Source of the DNA: Rhyzopertha dominica
Taxonomy: Eukaryota > Arthropoda > Insecta > Coleoptera > Bostrichidae
Length of the DNA stretch: 64,000 bases
Assembly: GCA_025024175.1 (NCBI GenBank)
Contig: QCXZ01000003.1
Span: 15,520,392 to 15,584,391 of the forward strand
Direction of reading: 5' to 3'
Numbering within the stretch: position 1 is the stretch's first letter; every line of letters starts with the position of its first letter. The notes beneath the pieces are model-generated. The model saw only the letters and a list, made by a program, of their open reading frames with translations. It searched no databases and was not told the origin of the DNA. Made by a program: the position numbers and the translations under genes. Positions 53,501 through 63,544 of the stretch are shown here, in pieces.

Positions 53501-56207
53501 AGTACCCCTCATGACCCCTACTTTAAAACCGTTCCTTTGCCGATGTTGCCAAGTGATGCTACAGTTATGCAAATGCAGAATACGAGTTCCAATCATAAAT
53601 AGTATATCCATATAAATTTGCATTATAATACGTATTAAAAGCAAAATCTTATGTCTTATGCTGCCATACTGTCTTACAAATCATCTTTTAGTTCGTATAA
53701 TGAACGTGTAATCTCCGTAAATGTTCGTGTACTGATATGCAAAATACAAACTGCCAACATAGCTTTCTAAGAGTAACGCCTACGCCTATCACAGGATATC
53801 CCATTAAAAGATAAACTCGGTTTTTTATAAATGCTTGGGTTGTTATTTCTCATACGATTTATTGACTACCTATTTATAAGTACTTTGTCTAACAGGCAAA
53901 AGAAATAAGATCATTCAATATTACCTTTACTGTCCCGCAGCAGTTCAAATCTCAGATATATGTTTTATTATAACCAGACGGTTCGTGCGATAATACTTCG
54001 AAAAACAATCGAACAAGCAATAAAACAGTTTTGCAAGCCTTAACAAACGAGACTCCCGAAGATAGGACGTGTGAGGGTAGGTCGTCAGGCTACAACGTTT
54101 GTTATTTGATCGACTATGTAGTAAATGAGATACTGTTTCGGACACCTAATGCAACATAGTAAGAGATCTGCTGTGATAAGTTTAATAGGAACAATAGGAA
54201 CTTATGTTCAAAAACTTGAAGATAATTGGGTAAAGAGACAAATAATAAGAATAATGGATCTGTTGTTAATGTGTTATAACCAAATACGTCTTTAAATTCT
54301 ATTACCAAATTAAATTTTCGCAAAACCAATAATACATAAATGCCAGCATTTCAACCTCTCCGCTGAACTCTTCAGTGGCTTTGTTAACTAATCTAATCAA
54401 AACAATAAAAGCCAGTCAAACATATGGGGAAGAATTTGTTTATATTACATATTCGGCTATTCTCTTGTGTTAAGTGGGTTATTTCAGGGCATAAGATCTG
54501 TATTTAGCAGGTGGTTTCAAATGCGTTTCATATAGATAAATAGCCTCTAAGGGGATCAAGTTGGACATGTGTTAACAGTTTTATATTTTTGACATTGGTT
54601 ATGATAAATCTGGGATCTGCTGCTTCCATATTATGCAGTTCTAGTGGGAACTTTTCTCTGTCTCTATTGNTTACGTGATGCATATCATGGCCTTTGAATC
54701 TAAAGCTGCGTCCACATTATTAAAAATTTGTGTTGTGTGCTGTTCATAAGCGCTCGGCCCGTGCGTCAAAAAAGCAGCACCTTCAGAGATTTACAGCTGA
54801 TTTTAGACTTCACAAAATACTGNGATCCCAATCGATTGCTTTTCTGTGATACAGTGGTTTGTTCTAGAAGTCTTAATCTTTTTTTTGTTTTTCTGGTTAG
54901 TTACACTAATAGTAATTCAGAGAATTCAAACATCTGACATGAAGACCTGATGTGAACACCAAGAAAATATCCATTGTGCTTAGTATGTGTTTTGCAGCAA
55001 ATCTTGTTTTCATGTTTGAAGCATCTACATAGCGTTTATGTTTTAACGCAAATTCCTTTTGATGTTTGTCAAAAAAAACACCAACCGACGGATAGCGCGC
55101 ATCGTGCACGACAGATATTTTTACGTTGATTTTTATGCGCCGCACACATATGCACTACATTATTATTAAAATACATTTTTATGGCGCACACTGCACAACG
55201 CAAATTTTTACTATTGTGGAGCCGGCTTAATACTTAGGCACCTATATTATGTTTGGCCTGTGTACTTTTTTCATATGGGGAGCATTTAATTTCATAAATT
55301 CCATATTAGTTTAACACGTCTTCTTTATCCAAAATGTTACCTAATAGGATTGTTAATATACAGAGAGATAGTAATCTTCAATACATTCAATACAAATTAA
55401 AGTTAAAAAATCCCTTAATATTAAAAAGCTATGCTTTACCAATAATTCATAATTTACGAAATAAATATCAAAATAGGTATAGTCACAAATATAAACGCTC
55501 CTACCTAATTAGCCAAATTAACAAAATTCGTCTATAAATTGCCTGCGATCTTTGTATGAAACAGTTTTAATAGGTATACAGATTTTATTAATAGCCATTG
55601 CGTATCGGAACTTTGCAATTTGCATGCTATAATGTGCGGAATCGCGAAAGTCGAAAATGCTCATTTTTCGATGGCTCGTGCAGGTGCATATATATCGTAT
55701 ATCAATCACGCTGTTATTAGAAGTTGTTTGATCCCCCGTGTTCCTTACCCGCGCTCCCTGGTCCTGGTCGTATAATGCAGACGTTTGAAAGAAGGGGTAC
55801 ACAGTCTGATATTCCCCTTTAACGAAATTCAAAGCTCCGATTTACTGCATTTAATACCATGTAGCAGTTCCGATGTTTACCGCTACGTACCGCCACCATA
55901 CAGAGATAAATTAGCAAAATAGGTGTCCGCGATAAATCCCATAAGGTGAGCATACTATAATATGTATACACAAGGATATTACTGTAGCAATTTTACCTAC
56001 CTTCAGAGCTTCGAGACCAGCTAAAATAGCAGGTAACAGAACTGTTTCAGTTTCTCTGGTGTCAGCAAACATGGAAGGAATCTGCTGCATTAAAGCATCA
56101 ATGACCGACTCTGATTCTTCTGGAGTGCATAGAAAGCCATCAAGAAGGGGCATGAACATTTCTTGTGTATCTCCAACCACTAGCATTTGAGGTGCAGCTA
56201 ACGTTCC
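44397..56207 (-). CDS. Sec24CD: Sec24C/D-type COPII coat subunit, C-terminal seven exons
   Basis: Sec24 pairs with Sec23 in the inner COPII coat and selects cargo at ER exit sites. Seven exons (207, 288, 169, 408, 198, 194 and 141 bp) with matching phases encode the last 534 residues. They cover the trunk ([16 protein letters not shown], [32 protein letters not shown]), the beta-sandwich ([36 protein letters not shown]), the helical region ([37 protein letters not shown]) and the gelsolin-like C-terminus ([26 protein letters not shown], ending [11 protein letters not shown]). The detail of the sandwich and tail fits the Sec24C/D rather than A/B branch. The N-terminal disordered part and zinc finger lie beyond the window. 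Introns hold two non-LTR remnants; a young BEL element sits in the next upstream intron. One ambiguous base falls in exon 47712-47905. Confidence 0.95.
44860..46360 (+). pseudogene. Non-LTR retrotransposon remnant in the last Sec24 intron
   Basis: In changing plus-strand frames: [20 protein letters not shown], then [16 protein letters not shown] and [18 protein letters not shown] (RT fingers and palm), FAHVQMM-like sequence near the YADD position, and near the 3' end [21 protein letters not shown] sequence at 46095-46115 and [15 protein letters not shown]. These are typical of a widespread arthropod non-LTR group with the C-terminal R-W-L-G-H-x-x-R-M tail. A poly-A run at 46355 marks the 3' end. 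Full of stops; antisense to Sec24. Confidence 0.65.
46361..47711. other. Part of last Sec24 intron, no feature recognised
   Basis: Less AT-rich between 46380 and 47250, which might be old mobile DNA, but no domain is recognised. Confidence 0.45.
47712..47905 (-). CDS. Sec24CD: Sec24C/D exon (gelsolin-like domain)
   Basis: Acceptor ttttttcag, donor gtgagt. Encodes [25 protein letters not shown] and [16 protein letters not shown]. Open frame runs past the donor, but the join to the last exon restores the family sequence. Confidence 0.93.
47962..48159 (-). CDS. Sec24CD: Sec24C/D exon (helical domain, start of gelsolin-like)
   Basis: Acceptor ttaccag, donor gtaaac. Encodes [31 protein letters not shown] and [18 protein letters not shown] 56-bp intron separates it from the next exon. 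Confidence 0.94.
48160..50420. other. Sec24 intron, no gene recognised
   Basis: A 19-bp sequence is doubled in tandem at about 48911-48950 (cctccaacttagtataaac). Otherwise AT-rich intron. Confidence 0.5.
50421..50828 (-). CDS. Sec24CD: Sec24C/D exon (beta-sandwich and helical domain)
   Basis: Acceptor ttctttcag, donor gtaaga; 408 bp. Encodes [40 protein letters not shown] and [19 protein letters not shown]. Confidence 0.96.
51440..52465 (+). pseudogene. Jockey-like non-LTR fragment in a Sec24 intron
   Basis: The 51449-51736 frame reads [20 protein letters not shown] followed by [20 protein letters not shown], the RT palm block with F-x-D-L-x-K-A-F-D. After an internal loss, 51840-52010 reads [20 protein letters not shown] and [14 protein letters not shown] (RT thumb). 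The tail near 52380-52462 holds an aataaa and an A/T-rich end. It is antisense to Sec24 and related to the element at 14150-16540. Confidence 0.75.
52563..52731 (-). CDS. Sec24CD: Sec24C/D exon (beta-sandwich start)
   Basis: Acceptor cttctag, donor gtatgt. Encodes [20 protein letters not shown] and [20 protein letters not shown] followed by [10 protein letters not shown]. Ends one base into a codon. Confidence 0.95.
52998..53285 (-). CDS. Sec24CD: Sec24C/D exon (trunk)
   Basis: Acceptor atttctag, donor gtaagt; 96 codons, phase 0. Encodes [37 protein letters not shown] and [15 protein letters not shown]. Confidence 0.95.
53286..56000. other. Sec24 intron, no feature recognised
   Basis: AT-rich with a slightly GC-richer part at 55700-55860. 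The open frames here (for example 55334-55537 and 55518-55832) match nothing I know. Confidence 0.5.
56001..56207 (-). CDS. Sec24CD: Sec24C/D exon (trunk), first in window
   Basis: Acceptor catttgtag, donor gtaggt; 69 codons in phase 0 at both ends. Encodes [20 protein letters not shown] and [16 protein letters not shown]. The BEL/Pao element lies 237 bp beyond its acceptor. Confidence 0.93.
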
Positions 56208-56443
56208 CTACAAATGAAGAAATACTTTTAATATGATATGCAACCGTAGTGTTTTGCTCCAAGGGCTTTCAAAGATTTTATATAAGAAAATCTTAAAATA
56301 CAAGCGTACCATATATGTACAAGCATGTGGGCTCAGATCTCAGATATTTAGAATTATTTGATCTTGTCCCTCTTTTTTAATATTTTGTACAATAACTTCA
56401 ACTTTGTATTGTTACCTTTATGGTAATTCTTCTCTTCACTAGT

Positions 56444-56840
56444 TGTTCACGTAGGGCTCAAAATGAGCTCCGTTAACGCTTACCAAATGACAACAAATCG
56501 GCTCAGGCACTTACCTTAGTGTAAGATGGGGTGAGTGTGAGGGTGTGTTTGTTGCATGCGTGTGTGTGTGGACTTGATGCACTAGCTGGCACGTCTATAG
56601 CTGCGAAGATGCGATCGAACGATGTATACGTGTGTGCTTCAAAACAACTCAAACTAACTAATTTCTTGATGCTCCGTGATTCTTCGCGCACGACGAAGGA
56701 GTCAGGAAAAAAAGGAATGGAACTAGGTACCCTAAATAAGTGCCCGAAAAACCAAACTAAATAAGCCAATTAATTGAAAAATAACAAAATGTTGATCCTT
56801 GTTATCGAACAAATATGAAAAACTATAAAATTCTCTAACA
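56444..56840 (-). repeat. BEL/Pao 3' LTR (397 bp)
   Basis: Same sequence as 62301-62697. An 88-codon frame on the minus strand is duplicated in the other LTR and is not a gene. Confidence 0.95.
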
Positions 56841-56872
56841 TACCGCCCACCAAAATGTGTACATTTTAACAA

Positions 56873-59800
56873 CTATTGCAAAGGTAACGGGCATAGTTTA
56901 ACTATAGGCCGTTTAAAGATACCCTGTTGGGTTTTGACAGTAGCAACTCGCGATACTCCATCTTTACCAGAGTGCAATTCCATGACGCGAGCTAAAGGCC
57001 ACCGAAGTGGGGCCGTCAATTCATTTTTAATTAAAACTAAACTTCCAATAGAAATAGGTGAACCTGGCTTGTTCCATTTATGACGCTGTTGCAATGTATG
57101 CAGATATTCTGTATGCCATCGAGACCAGAAATCTTGCTGTAAACGAACAAGCAGTTGCCAACGATCGAGTCTACTGATATTCAGGTTAGTCAAGTCAGAG
57201 CAAGGAGGAGCAGTTAACGGTTCCAACGTCAGGAAGTGGCCTGGAGTTAGAGGCGTCAAGTCATTAGGGTCCGAACTTAAAGGCGTTAGGGGCCTTGAAT
57301 TCAAAATGGCTTCGATTTGCGTAAAGACCGTGTAAAGTTCTTCATAAGTTAATATTTGCGAACCAACCACTCGAATAAGATGAGTTTTTACTGCCTTAAC
57401 TCCTGCCTCCCAGAGGCCGCCCATGTGAGGACTGGAAGGTGGATTAAAATGCCAATTCAGTTTTTCATTCTCGGACGCCCCTTGCATCAGCCTACAAAGC
57501 TCAGTGTAGGCTCCTCGAAAATTTGTGCCGCAATCACTGTAAATATAATTACAGCGTCCCCTTCGAGAAATGAAGCGACGAAGAGCCGCGAGAAATGATT
57601 CCGAAGACAAATCAGATGCCAGTTCTAGGTGCACCGCCTTTGTAGCGAAGCAGACAAAAAGGCACAAGTAAGCCTTTGTAGTTTTAGCTCCACGCGTTTT
57701 GCTCATAGTAATGGTAAAAGGTCCAGTAAAATCTACACCGCTACAATTGAACGGTTTCACTTCTCGAATACGAGGAGAGGGCAGATCTCCCATTAAAGGT
57801 GTTGAAACTGAAGGCTTAACGCGAAAACACCTTATGCATTGTGATAAACATGATCTAATAGCGCGGTTTGACGATAAAATCCAAAATTTTTGAGCAAGCA
57901 AATGTGACAATGTTTTCAAACCGGGGTGACAATTTTGAATATGAGTTCTCTCGATTATCAGCTCTGTTAAACGAGAGCATCGAGGAAGAATGGCGGGATG
58001 CATACTCTCATAAGATATATCCGCATGTGATAAGCGCCCGCCCACCCTAAGGACTCCCCGTTCATCAAGAAATGGGTTTAACTTACGAAGAGGCTTAGGA
58101 CACAATGATTTTGAACGAAGAGCGTGTATTTCCTTTTCGAAAAAGATAGCTTGAACTCTTTTCACAAGAAGCATCAATGCCATATACAATTCTTCTTGAT
58201 GAAAGTGCGCTGTCAATTTTTTGTTACTCGGTTGACAATTACGAGCAAATCGATAACAATAAGCAATAATACGTTCTATTTTATCTAGAGATGAATATCT
58301 TACGAGTAATGCATCCAACGATTCTAATGATACCAACGAACACAGTGTAGTTTGTTTATTTTCGATCTGGCAGTACTTCTCTGTTTGAGCCGTCATAGCA
58401 GGTTCTTGAGAAGGCCAGTTTTCGGAATCCAAAAGTAACCATTTAGGGCCATTCCACCATAATAAATGTTCGACCAACTCACTAGCGAATAAACCCCTAG
58501 ACGCACAATCCGCGGGATTATCTGTAGAGGGAACATAGTTCCATGAGGAAGGATGTAGAACTTCTTGGATATAACTAACGCGGTTAGCCACGAATGTCTT
58601 TAGACGATGGGGAACTGTTTTGATCCAACTCAGAGATACAATCGAATCAGTCCATGCAACAATTCTCGTGAAGGTTAATTCATCCGAGTAAATCTGACGA
58701 AGTGTAGCAACTAATTTAGCTAACAGGAATGCACCACACAGCTCTAATCTTGGTATCGAAATAGTTTTTAAGGGCGCTACCTTCGATTTTGCCATTAGTA
58801 GCTGTACATTAACTGTAGAGCCGCAGTGAATGCGAAGATAAGCTACGGCAGCATATCCCTTTTCAGATGCATCGCAAAACAAATGAAGCTCATAGAAAGC
58901 AAGTGAATTGAGGTTCAAATTTCTGGGAATTGTTAAGTGAGATATTAGCCACATCTCTGACTGAAATCTGGCCCACACACGTTCTATGGCTTCAGGGACC
59001 TTGTCATCCCAATCGAGACCCAATGACCACAGCTGCTGTATGATAGATTTGGCCACCATAATTAAAGGCGACAAAAATCCGAGGGGATCAAATAACCTGG
59101 CAATGTCCGACAAAAGTGAACGTTTGGTGCAATTACTGCTAAATGTGCAGACGCTGTATGAGAACGAATCAGTCGCAGGTGTCCACTGCAAACCCAAAAT
59201 TTTTACTGCAATATCATTATCAAAAGGTATAGGAATTTGAGATTGATCTTCCGACAAGTGTTTTAACAAATTTGGATGATTTGCAGCCCATTTCCTCAAT
59301 TCAAATCCTCCTTTAGCAAACAATTCAATTAGCTGTTGTTGTGTGGCCAACGCAACTTCTATTGAGGGAGAACCACTAACGATGTCATCAACATAAATGT
59401 CTGATTTCAAAACCTCGGCAGCAAGAGGAAAATTAACAGCTTCGTCTGAAGCTAACTGATTAATGGTACGAAGTGCTAAGAAAGGTGCTGAAGAGACTCC
59501 GTATGTGACTGTTTTTAATCGAAAGTCCTGGACAGGTTGATCTGGAGACGATCTCCAAACTATCCTCTGGTAGTCACAGTGAGATGGCTGTACAAGTATT
59601 TGCCTGTACATTTGTTTGATATCAGCAGTGAAAACAATTTTGTGAAGGCGAAAATGTGACAGGAGTATGACGATATCTTTTTGCAACTTTGGACCCACCA
59701 ACAAACAATCATTTAATGAGACACCATTTGCGTCGCGACAAGAAGCATCGAAGACGACTCGAAGTTTTGTCGTTGTACTCTCAGGCCGGACGACGCAATG

Positions 59801-62035
59801 ATGCGGTATATAATAACCATCAAAGTTTTTTGGACGTTGAACGATCTCCATGTGTCCAGAATCTAAATAATTTTGCATGAAATTTGTATAAGCTTCAGAA
59901 ATAGGCGGATTTTGAGCTAGTTTTCGCTCCAACGAATAGAGGCGACGGAGGGCTATTTCACGAGATCCAACGAAGTTTTGTTCAGTCTTGAACGGCAACG
60001 AAACTACATAGCGACCGTATGTATTACGATACACGGTTTTTTTGAAGATGTTTTCACATTCGATATCTTCAGGAGATAACATCGCGACATCTGGTAGATT
60101 TTCGATTTCCCAAAATTTTAGCATCGTTTTGTTTAGCGAATTGTCTAGTGTAAGGTGAAAAGAATTTACCGACGAATGCGAATACAATGACGAATTACCC
60201 ATTAAGATCCACCCAAATATTGTTTCCATGGCCACCGGTTCACTGAATTTCCCGAAAACTCGACTACATTTTAAAATCCATGGAAAAATCGATGCGCCTA
60301 AAAGCATGTCGATTTTGCCTGGTCTATCAAAGGATGAATCCGAAAATTTTATATTCACAAGATGTTTCCATTGTGAAGTATTTAGTCGAGTATTTGGCAT
60401 TAAACCGCAAATTTGTGGAACGAGTACAAAATCCATACGATATGATGGATCAGTTTGAGCAATGGGACGGACGATGCATGTGGTTTGACCTCGAGGTATT
60501 GACGAAGGCAGGTCGGATGTATCTTGTCCCATTACGTATAAAGGAACATCAATCGAATTTCTGCGTAACTTTAAACGATGAAAGCATCTTTCAGTCAAAA
60601 TATTTGCTTGGCTTCCAGAATCCAATAAGGCCCTTACTACATGAGGGTGCCCTTGCGAGTCAAGAACCTCCAATTGTACTGTCGCTAAGATGACTGAACA
60701 TGCATTCGAAGAACACTGCAATGGAGTGCTTGTAGAAACAAAAAGATTGGTGGGAGGATCTATACGACGATCCGCTTCAGAACAAACTTCACTAGGACCT
60801 ACGGTATCTGGTATCGGCTCTTGTGGTGATTGAGGTGCGAAATGAAGTAAGGTATGGTGTTTCGAGTGACACACCTTACACGACGACGACGAAGAACAAT
60901 TTTTTGTCATGTGGTTAGATCTCAAACAATTGTAACACAATCCTTTCTGTTTAGCTAATTGATATCGATCGAAGGGGGATTTCTTCTTTAAGATTGGACA
61001 TTTATAGATCGAATGATCTGAAGAACAAACCGAACAATTCTGTGACGAGTCAACACTTTGGGTTACCAAAGTAGAAACGTGCGAGTGACCTTTCAAAGGT
61101 GACGAAAGTCGTTTGCTTGAGGGTAACGAATCGAGAGATTTACAATGATTTTTCAAAAACTTTATCAAAAGGGCTAAATTTGGAATTTCCTCAGAGGAAG
61201 ATGTCAATTCAAACTGCCGACGGGTTTCATTATCTAGCTTATCCAGTAAAAGCGTAACCAGAATAAAATCCCATTGATCTGTGGGAAGACCAATTAGTTT
61301 AAGCGCCTGAATATTCTCCGAAAACGAATCAATTAAATTACGAAGATTTTTGGCAGATTCATCTCTCAAGGTGGGTAAATTTTGAATTTCCCTCCAATAA
61401 AATGTTGCTAAGCTTCGAGTATTGTTATAGCGTTCTAACAGCGATGAGTAAACAACTGGATAGTTATCGTTGGTCATTGGCAACGTTTTTGCAAGCGTTA
61501 ATGGTTCCTTCTTTAGAGAAGAAATCAGATATTGAAAACGTTCAATGTTTGAGAGAGAAGCGTTATTATGTATCATTGAGGAAAACATATCTCGATAAGT
61601 AGGCCACATTCGCAAGTTACCGTCAAACTCCGGCAAATTAACTTTTGGCAATTTTACAGTTGAGTGTGAAGCAGCGTTTGGAGCTACTCTTTCGATTTCA
61701 TGTCGCGTTGCACGCGTTTTTTCAAAAAGTTGTTCGTACCGCGACAAAACGTAATAATAATCGTTATCAAACGTTTTGCGAATTCTATCTTCTGCTTCAA
61801 AGTCAGGTTCCCTCTGAGCTGATAAGTTTGTCAAAATTGAAACGTGTAACTGTTGAAATTCTTCATACAATGAATTAACAGTAGAAAATCTAGCCTTAAA
61901 CAAGCTTTTACTCAAAGGATTGGCATCTGCATTTTCCGCGAGATTTTTTGTTTCTTCCATCCGATTAACAACAACGTTTCGACAAGCTACTAATTGTAAT
62001 TGTTTCGCGGTCATTGCATTTACTAATTCAAACAA
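56873..62035 (-). CDS. BEL/Pao Gag-Pol polyprotein, 1,720 residues
   Basis: One uninterrupted frame encodes all retroelement functions. Residues about 85-260 are the Gag-like DUF1759 region (LPEFDGNLRMWPTYRDMF). A CCHC knuckle lies at 367-380 (CYNCLRSNHMTKNC), with a second Cys/His cluster just after. The protease active site is at 471-474 (ALLDSGSQANIL). The RT spans about 735-960, with TADIKQMYRQ near 805 and the catalytic YVDD at 881-884. An RNase H-like domain starts at HLFCDASEKG (D1055). Integrase: HHCC zinc region at about 1365-1403, then catalytic D1435 (GVDFTGPF), D1501 (YSDCGTNF) and E1543 (GLWEAGVKAVK). The C-terminal DUF5641-type tail ends in VKLCPLPLQ. All catalytic residues are present. 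The first Met is taken as the start; the exact start is uncertain. Confidence 0.96.
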   Translation of the reverse strand: MFELVNAMTAKQLQLVACRNVVVNRMEETKNLAENADANPLSKSLFKARFSTVNSLYEEFQQLHVSILTNLSAQREPDFEAEDRIRKTFDNDYYYVLSRYEQLFEKTRATRHEIERVAPNAASHSTVKLPKVNLPEFDGNLRMWPTYRDMFSSMIHNNASLSNIERFQYLISSLKKEPLTLAKTLPMTNDNYPVVYSSLLERYNNTRSLATFYWREIQNLPTLRDESAKNLRNLIDSFSENIQALKLIGLPTDQWDFILVTLLLDKLDNETRRQFELTSSSEEIPNLALLIKFLKNHCKSLDSLPSSKRLSSPLKGHSHVSTLVTQSVDSSQNCSVCSSDHSIYKCPILKKKSPFDRYQLAKQKGLCYNCLRSNHMTKNCSSSSSCKVCHSKHHTLLHFAPQSPQEPIPDTVGPSEVCSEADRRIDPPTNLFVSTSTPLQCSSNACSVILATVQLEVLDSQGHPHVVRALLDSGSQANILTERCFHRLKLRRNSIDVPLYVMGQDTSDLPSSIPRGQTTCIVRPIAQTDPSYRMDFVLVPQICGLMPNTRLNTSQWKHLVNIKFSDSSFDRPGKIDMLLGASIFPWILKCSRVFGKFSEPVAMETIFGWILMGNSSLYSHSSVNSFHLTLDNSLNKTMLKFWEIENLPDVAMLSPEDIECENIFKKTVYRNTYGRYVVSLPFKTEQNFVGSREIALRRLYSLERKLAQNPPISEAYTNFMQNYLDSGHMEIVQRPKNFDGYYIPHHCVVRPESTTTKLRVVFDASCRDANGVSLNDCLLVGPKLQKDIVILLSHFRLHKIVFTADIKQMYRQILVQPSHCDYQRIVWRSSPDQPVQDFRLKTVTYGVSSAPFLALRTINQLASDEAVNFPLAAEVLKSDIYVDDIVSGSPSIEVALATQQQLIELFAKGGFELRKWAANHPNLLKHLSEDQSQIPIPFDNDIAVKILGLQWTPATDSFSYSVCTFSSNCTKRSLLSDIARLFDPLGFLSPLIMVAKSIIQQLWSLGLDWDDKVPEAIERVWARFQSEMWLISHLTIPRNLNLNSLAFYELHLFCDASEKGYAAVAYLRIHCGSTVNVQLLMAKSKVAPLKTISIPRLELCGAFLLAKLVATLRQIYSDELTFTRIVAWTDSIVSLSWIKTVPHRLKTFVANRVSYIQEVLHPSSWNYVPSTDNPADCASRGLFASELVEHLLWWNGPKWLLLDSENWPSQEPAMTAQTEKYCQIENKQTTLCSLVSLESLDALLVRYSSLDKIERIIAYCYRFARNCQPSNKKLTAHFHQEELYMALMLLVKRVQAIFFEKEIHALRSKSLCPKPLRKLNPFLDERGVLRVGGRLSHADISYESMHPAILPRCSRLTELIIERTHIQNCHPGLKTLSHLLAQKFWILSSNRAIRSCLSQCIRCFRVKPSVSTPLMGDLPSPRIREVKPFNCSGVDFTGPFTITMSKTRGAKTTKAYLCLFVCFATKAVHLELASDLSSESFLAALRRFISRRGRCNYIYSDCGTNFRGAYTELCRLMQGASENEKLNWHFNPPSSPHMGGLWEAGVKAVKTHLIRVVGSQILTYEELYTVFTQIEAILNSRPLTPLSSDPNDLTPLTPGHFLTLEPLTAPPCSDLTNLNISRLDRWQLLVRLQQDFWSRWHTEYLHTLQQRHKWNKPGSPISIGSLVLIKNELTAPLRWPLARVMELHSGKDGVSRVATVKTQQGIFKRPIVKLCPLPLQ

Positions 62036-62300
62036 TCGAGTAAACAGAACCGGTGTTCATTCAAAAAACGGGGTACAAGAAACTATAGATAAAACGAGAG
62101 AGCGATACGGTTTGGCCGGCCCGGACGACAGCACGGCGACACGATTAACAGGATTTCAATTCAATTTCTAATAGCTTTGCAATAGCGTCAAGATGTACAA
62201 CAAATAATAAGTGCGAATGTTACAACAACGAAATCAAATAGCGAATACTATTAGCGCAATTAGTGCAATCAGATCCGGCTCGATAAAGGACCAAAATTTA

Positions 62301-62697
62301 TGTTCACGTAGGGCTCAAAATGAGCTCCGTTAACGCTTACCAAATGACAACAAATCGGCTCAGGCACTTACCTTAGTGTAAGATGGGGTGAGTGTGAGGG
62401 TGTGTTTGTTGCATGCGTGTGTGTGTGGACTTGATGCACTAGCTGGCACGTCTATAGCTGCGAAGATGCGATCGAACGATGTATACGTGTGTGCTTCAAA
62501 ACAACTCAAACTAACTAATTTCTTGATGCTCCGTGATTCTTCGCGCACGACGAAGGAGTCAGGAAAAAAAGGAATGGAACTAGGTACCCTAAATAAGTGC
62601 CCGAAAAACCAAACTAAATAAGCCAATTAATTGAAAAATAACAAAATGTTGATCCTTGTTATCGAACAAATATGAAAAACTATAAAATTCTCTAACA
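62301..62697 (-). repeat. BEL/Pao 5' LTR (397 bp)
   Basis: The promoter-bearing LTR given the minus orientation of Gag-Pol. It ends next to the candidate primer-binding site. A short tgtgtgtgtg run lies at 62417-62427. Confidence 0.95.
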
Positions 62698-62702
62698 CTA
62701 GT

Positions 62703-63540
62703 GTTGCTGTTTATCGTAACAGGAAAAAAAAACAATAACCAATACATTCAATTTCGTTTCAATATATCACTGGTCAACTTTACTNNGATGTGAATAGGGA
62801 ATAGGCCGTGGAATAGACCCTCAGGTGGCAGCATTTACATATGGTGCATTTTCACAAACGCAAATGTTTCACTGGTGACTTATTTTTGCACCAAATTAAA
62901 TGAATTTTTTTTCAAGAGCTAGCTAAAGGATGGACGTGGTTCTATTAGTTTCCAGAAATTGCATATTTGGCCCTGAACTAAGAATTGACAAGAATTTGGA
63001 ATTTTTAAACTTTTTTTGTTTTGATGATAAAAATTAAATAAATCAAAAGAGGAGAAGTGTAAATGTTCATTAGTTACATACTCGTAAAAGTTTCAAAGGA
63101 TTTTCTCATTTTTATGATCATGAGAAGTTTTCTCCCGGACATCTAAATTGGACAGTTTTTTGAGTTCGGCATTCCCCCTTAAGAAATAGACTTCAAAAGG
63201 TACAGACCAACTGTGCAGATATATTTTTGCACTAAGCTAATTTTTATTATGTAAGTAACTGAAATGGATTAAAGTAGAAAAGCTACAAAATATGAACAAT
63301 CTTGTAACATCTCATATTATTGACAAAATATCTGTTTCAAACATGTTTCACATGGACTTTTTCAGTTCATAACCACAAGATTTCTGGAATTCTATTTGAA
63401 ACATGCATGTTACAACACAAAAAATTTGATCCACACCTAATGACAATATTGAATCTAAGTAATATAACATTCACATCACATTATTTTCTAACTATAAAAG
63501 ATGTCCACAATATAAGGAGAATTTGTTTAAAAAATAAAAA
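62703..63540. other. Sec24 upstream intron, no feature recognised
   Basis: AT-rich. No Sec24 exon was found between the BEL element and the window end. Confidence 0.5.
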
Positions 63541-63544
63541 AAGT

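Larger units (their letters stand above)
56444..62697 (-). mobile_element. Apparently intact BEL/Pao LTR retrotransposon
   Basis: Two 397-bp LTRs (56444-56840 and 62301-62697), identical by eye, begin tg and end ca on the plus strand. They are flanked by the 5-bp duplication ctagt (56439-56443 and 62698-62702). The interior holds one long minus-strand Gag-Pol frame without stops. A candidate primer-binding site starts with tgg at 62293 (tggtcctttatcgagccgg, read on the minus strand), seven bases inside the 5' LTR. A purine-rich gtgggcggta (56841-56850) touches the 3' LTR. Identical LTRs mean recent insertion. It lies in the same orientation as Sec24, in the intron upstream of exon 56001-56207. 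Confidence 0.95.

Noticed and set aside
55518..55832. 104-codon minus-strand open frame as a Sec24 exon
   Set aside because: It does not resemble Sec24, and the flanking exons join directly in phase 0 with family-consistent sequence.
57356..61878. Many plus-strand open frames of 60-137 codons
   Set aside because: All are shadows of the minus-strand BEL/Pao Gag-Pol gene.
62360..62626. 88-codon open frame, repeated at 56503-56769
   Set aside because: It lies inside the BEL/Pao LTRs and is a by-product of their identity.
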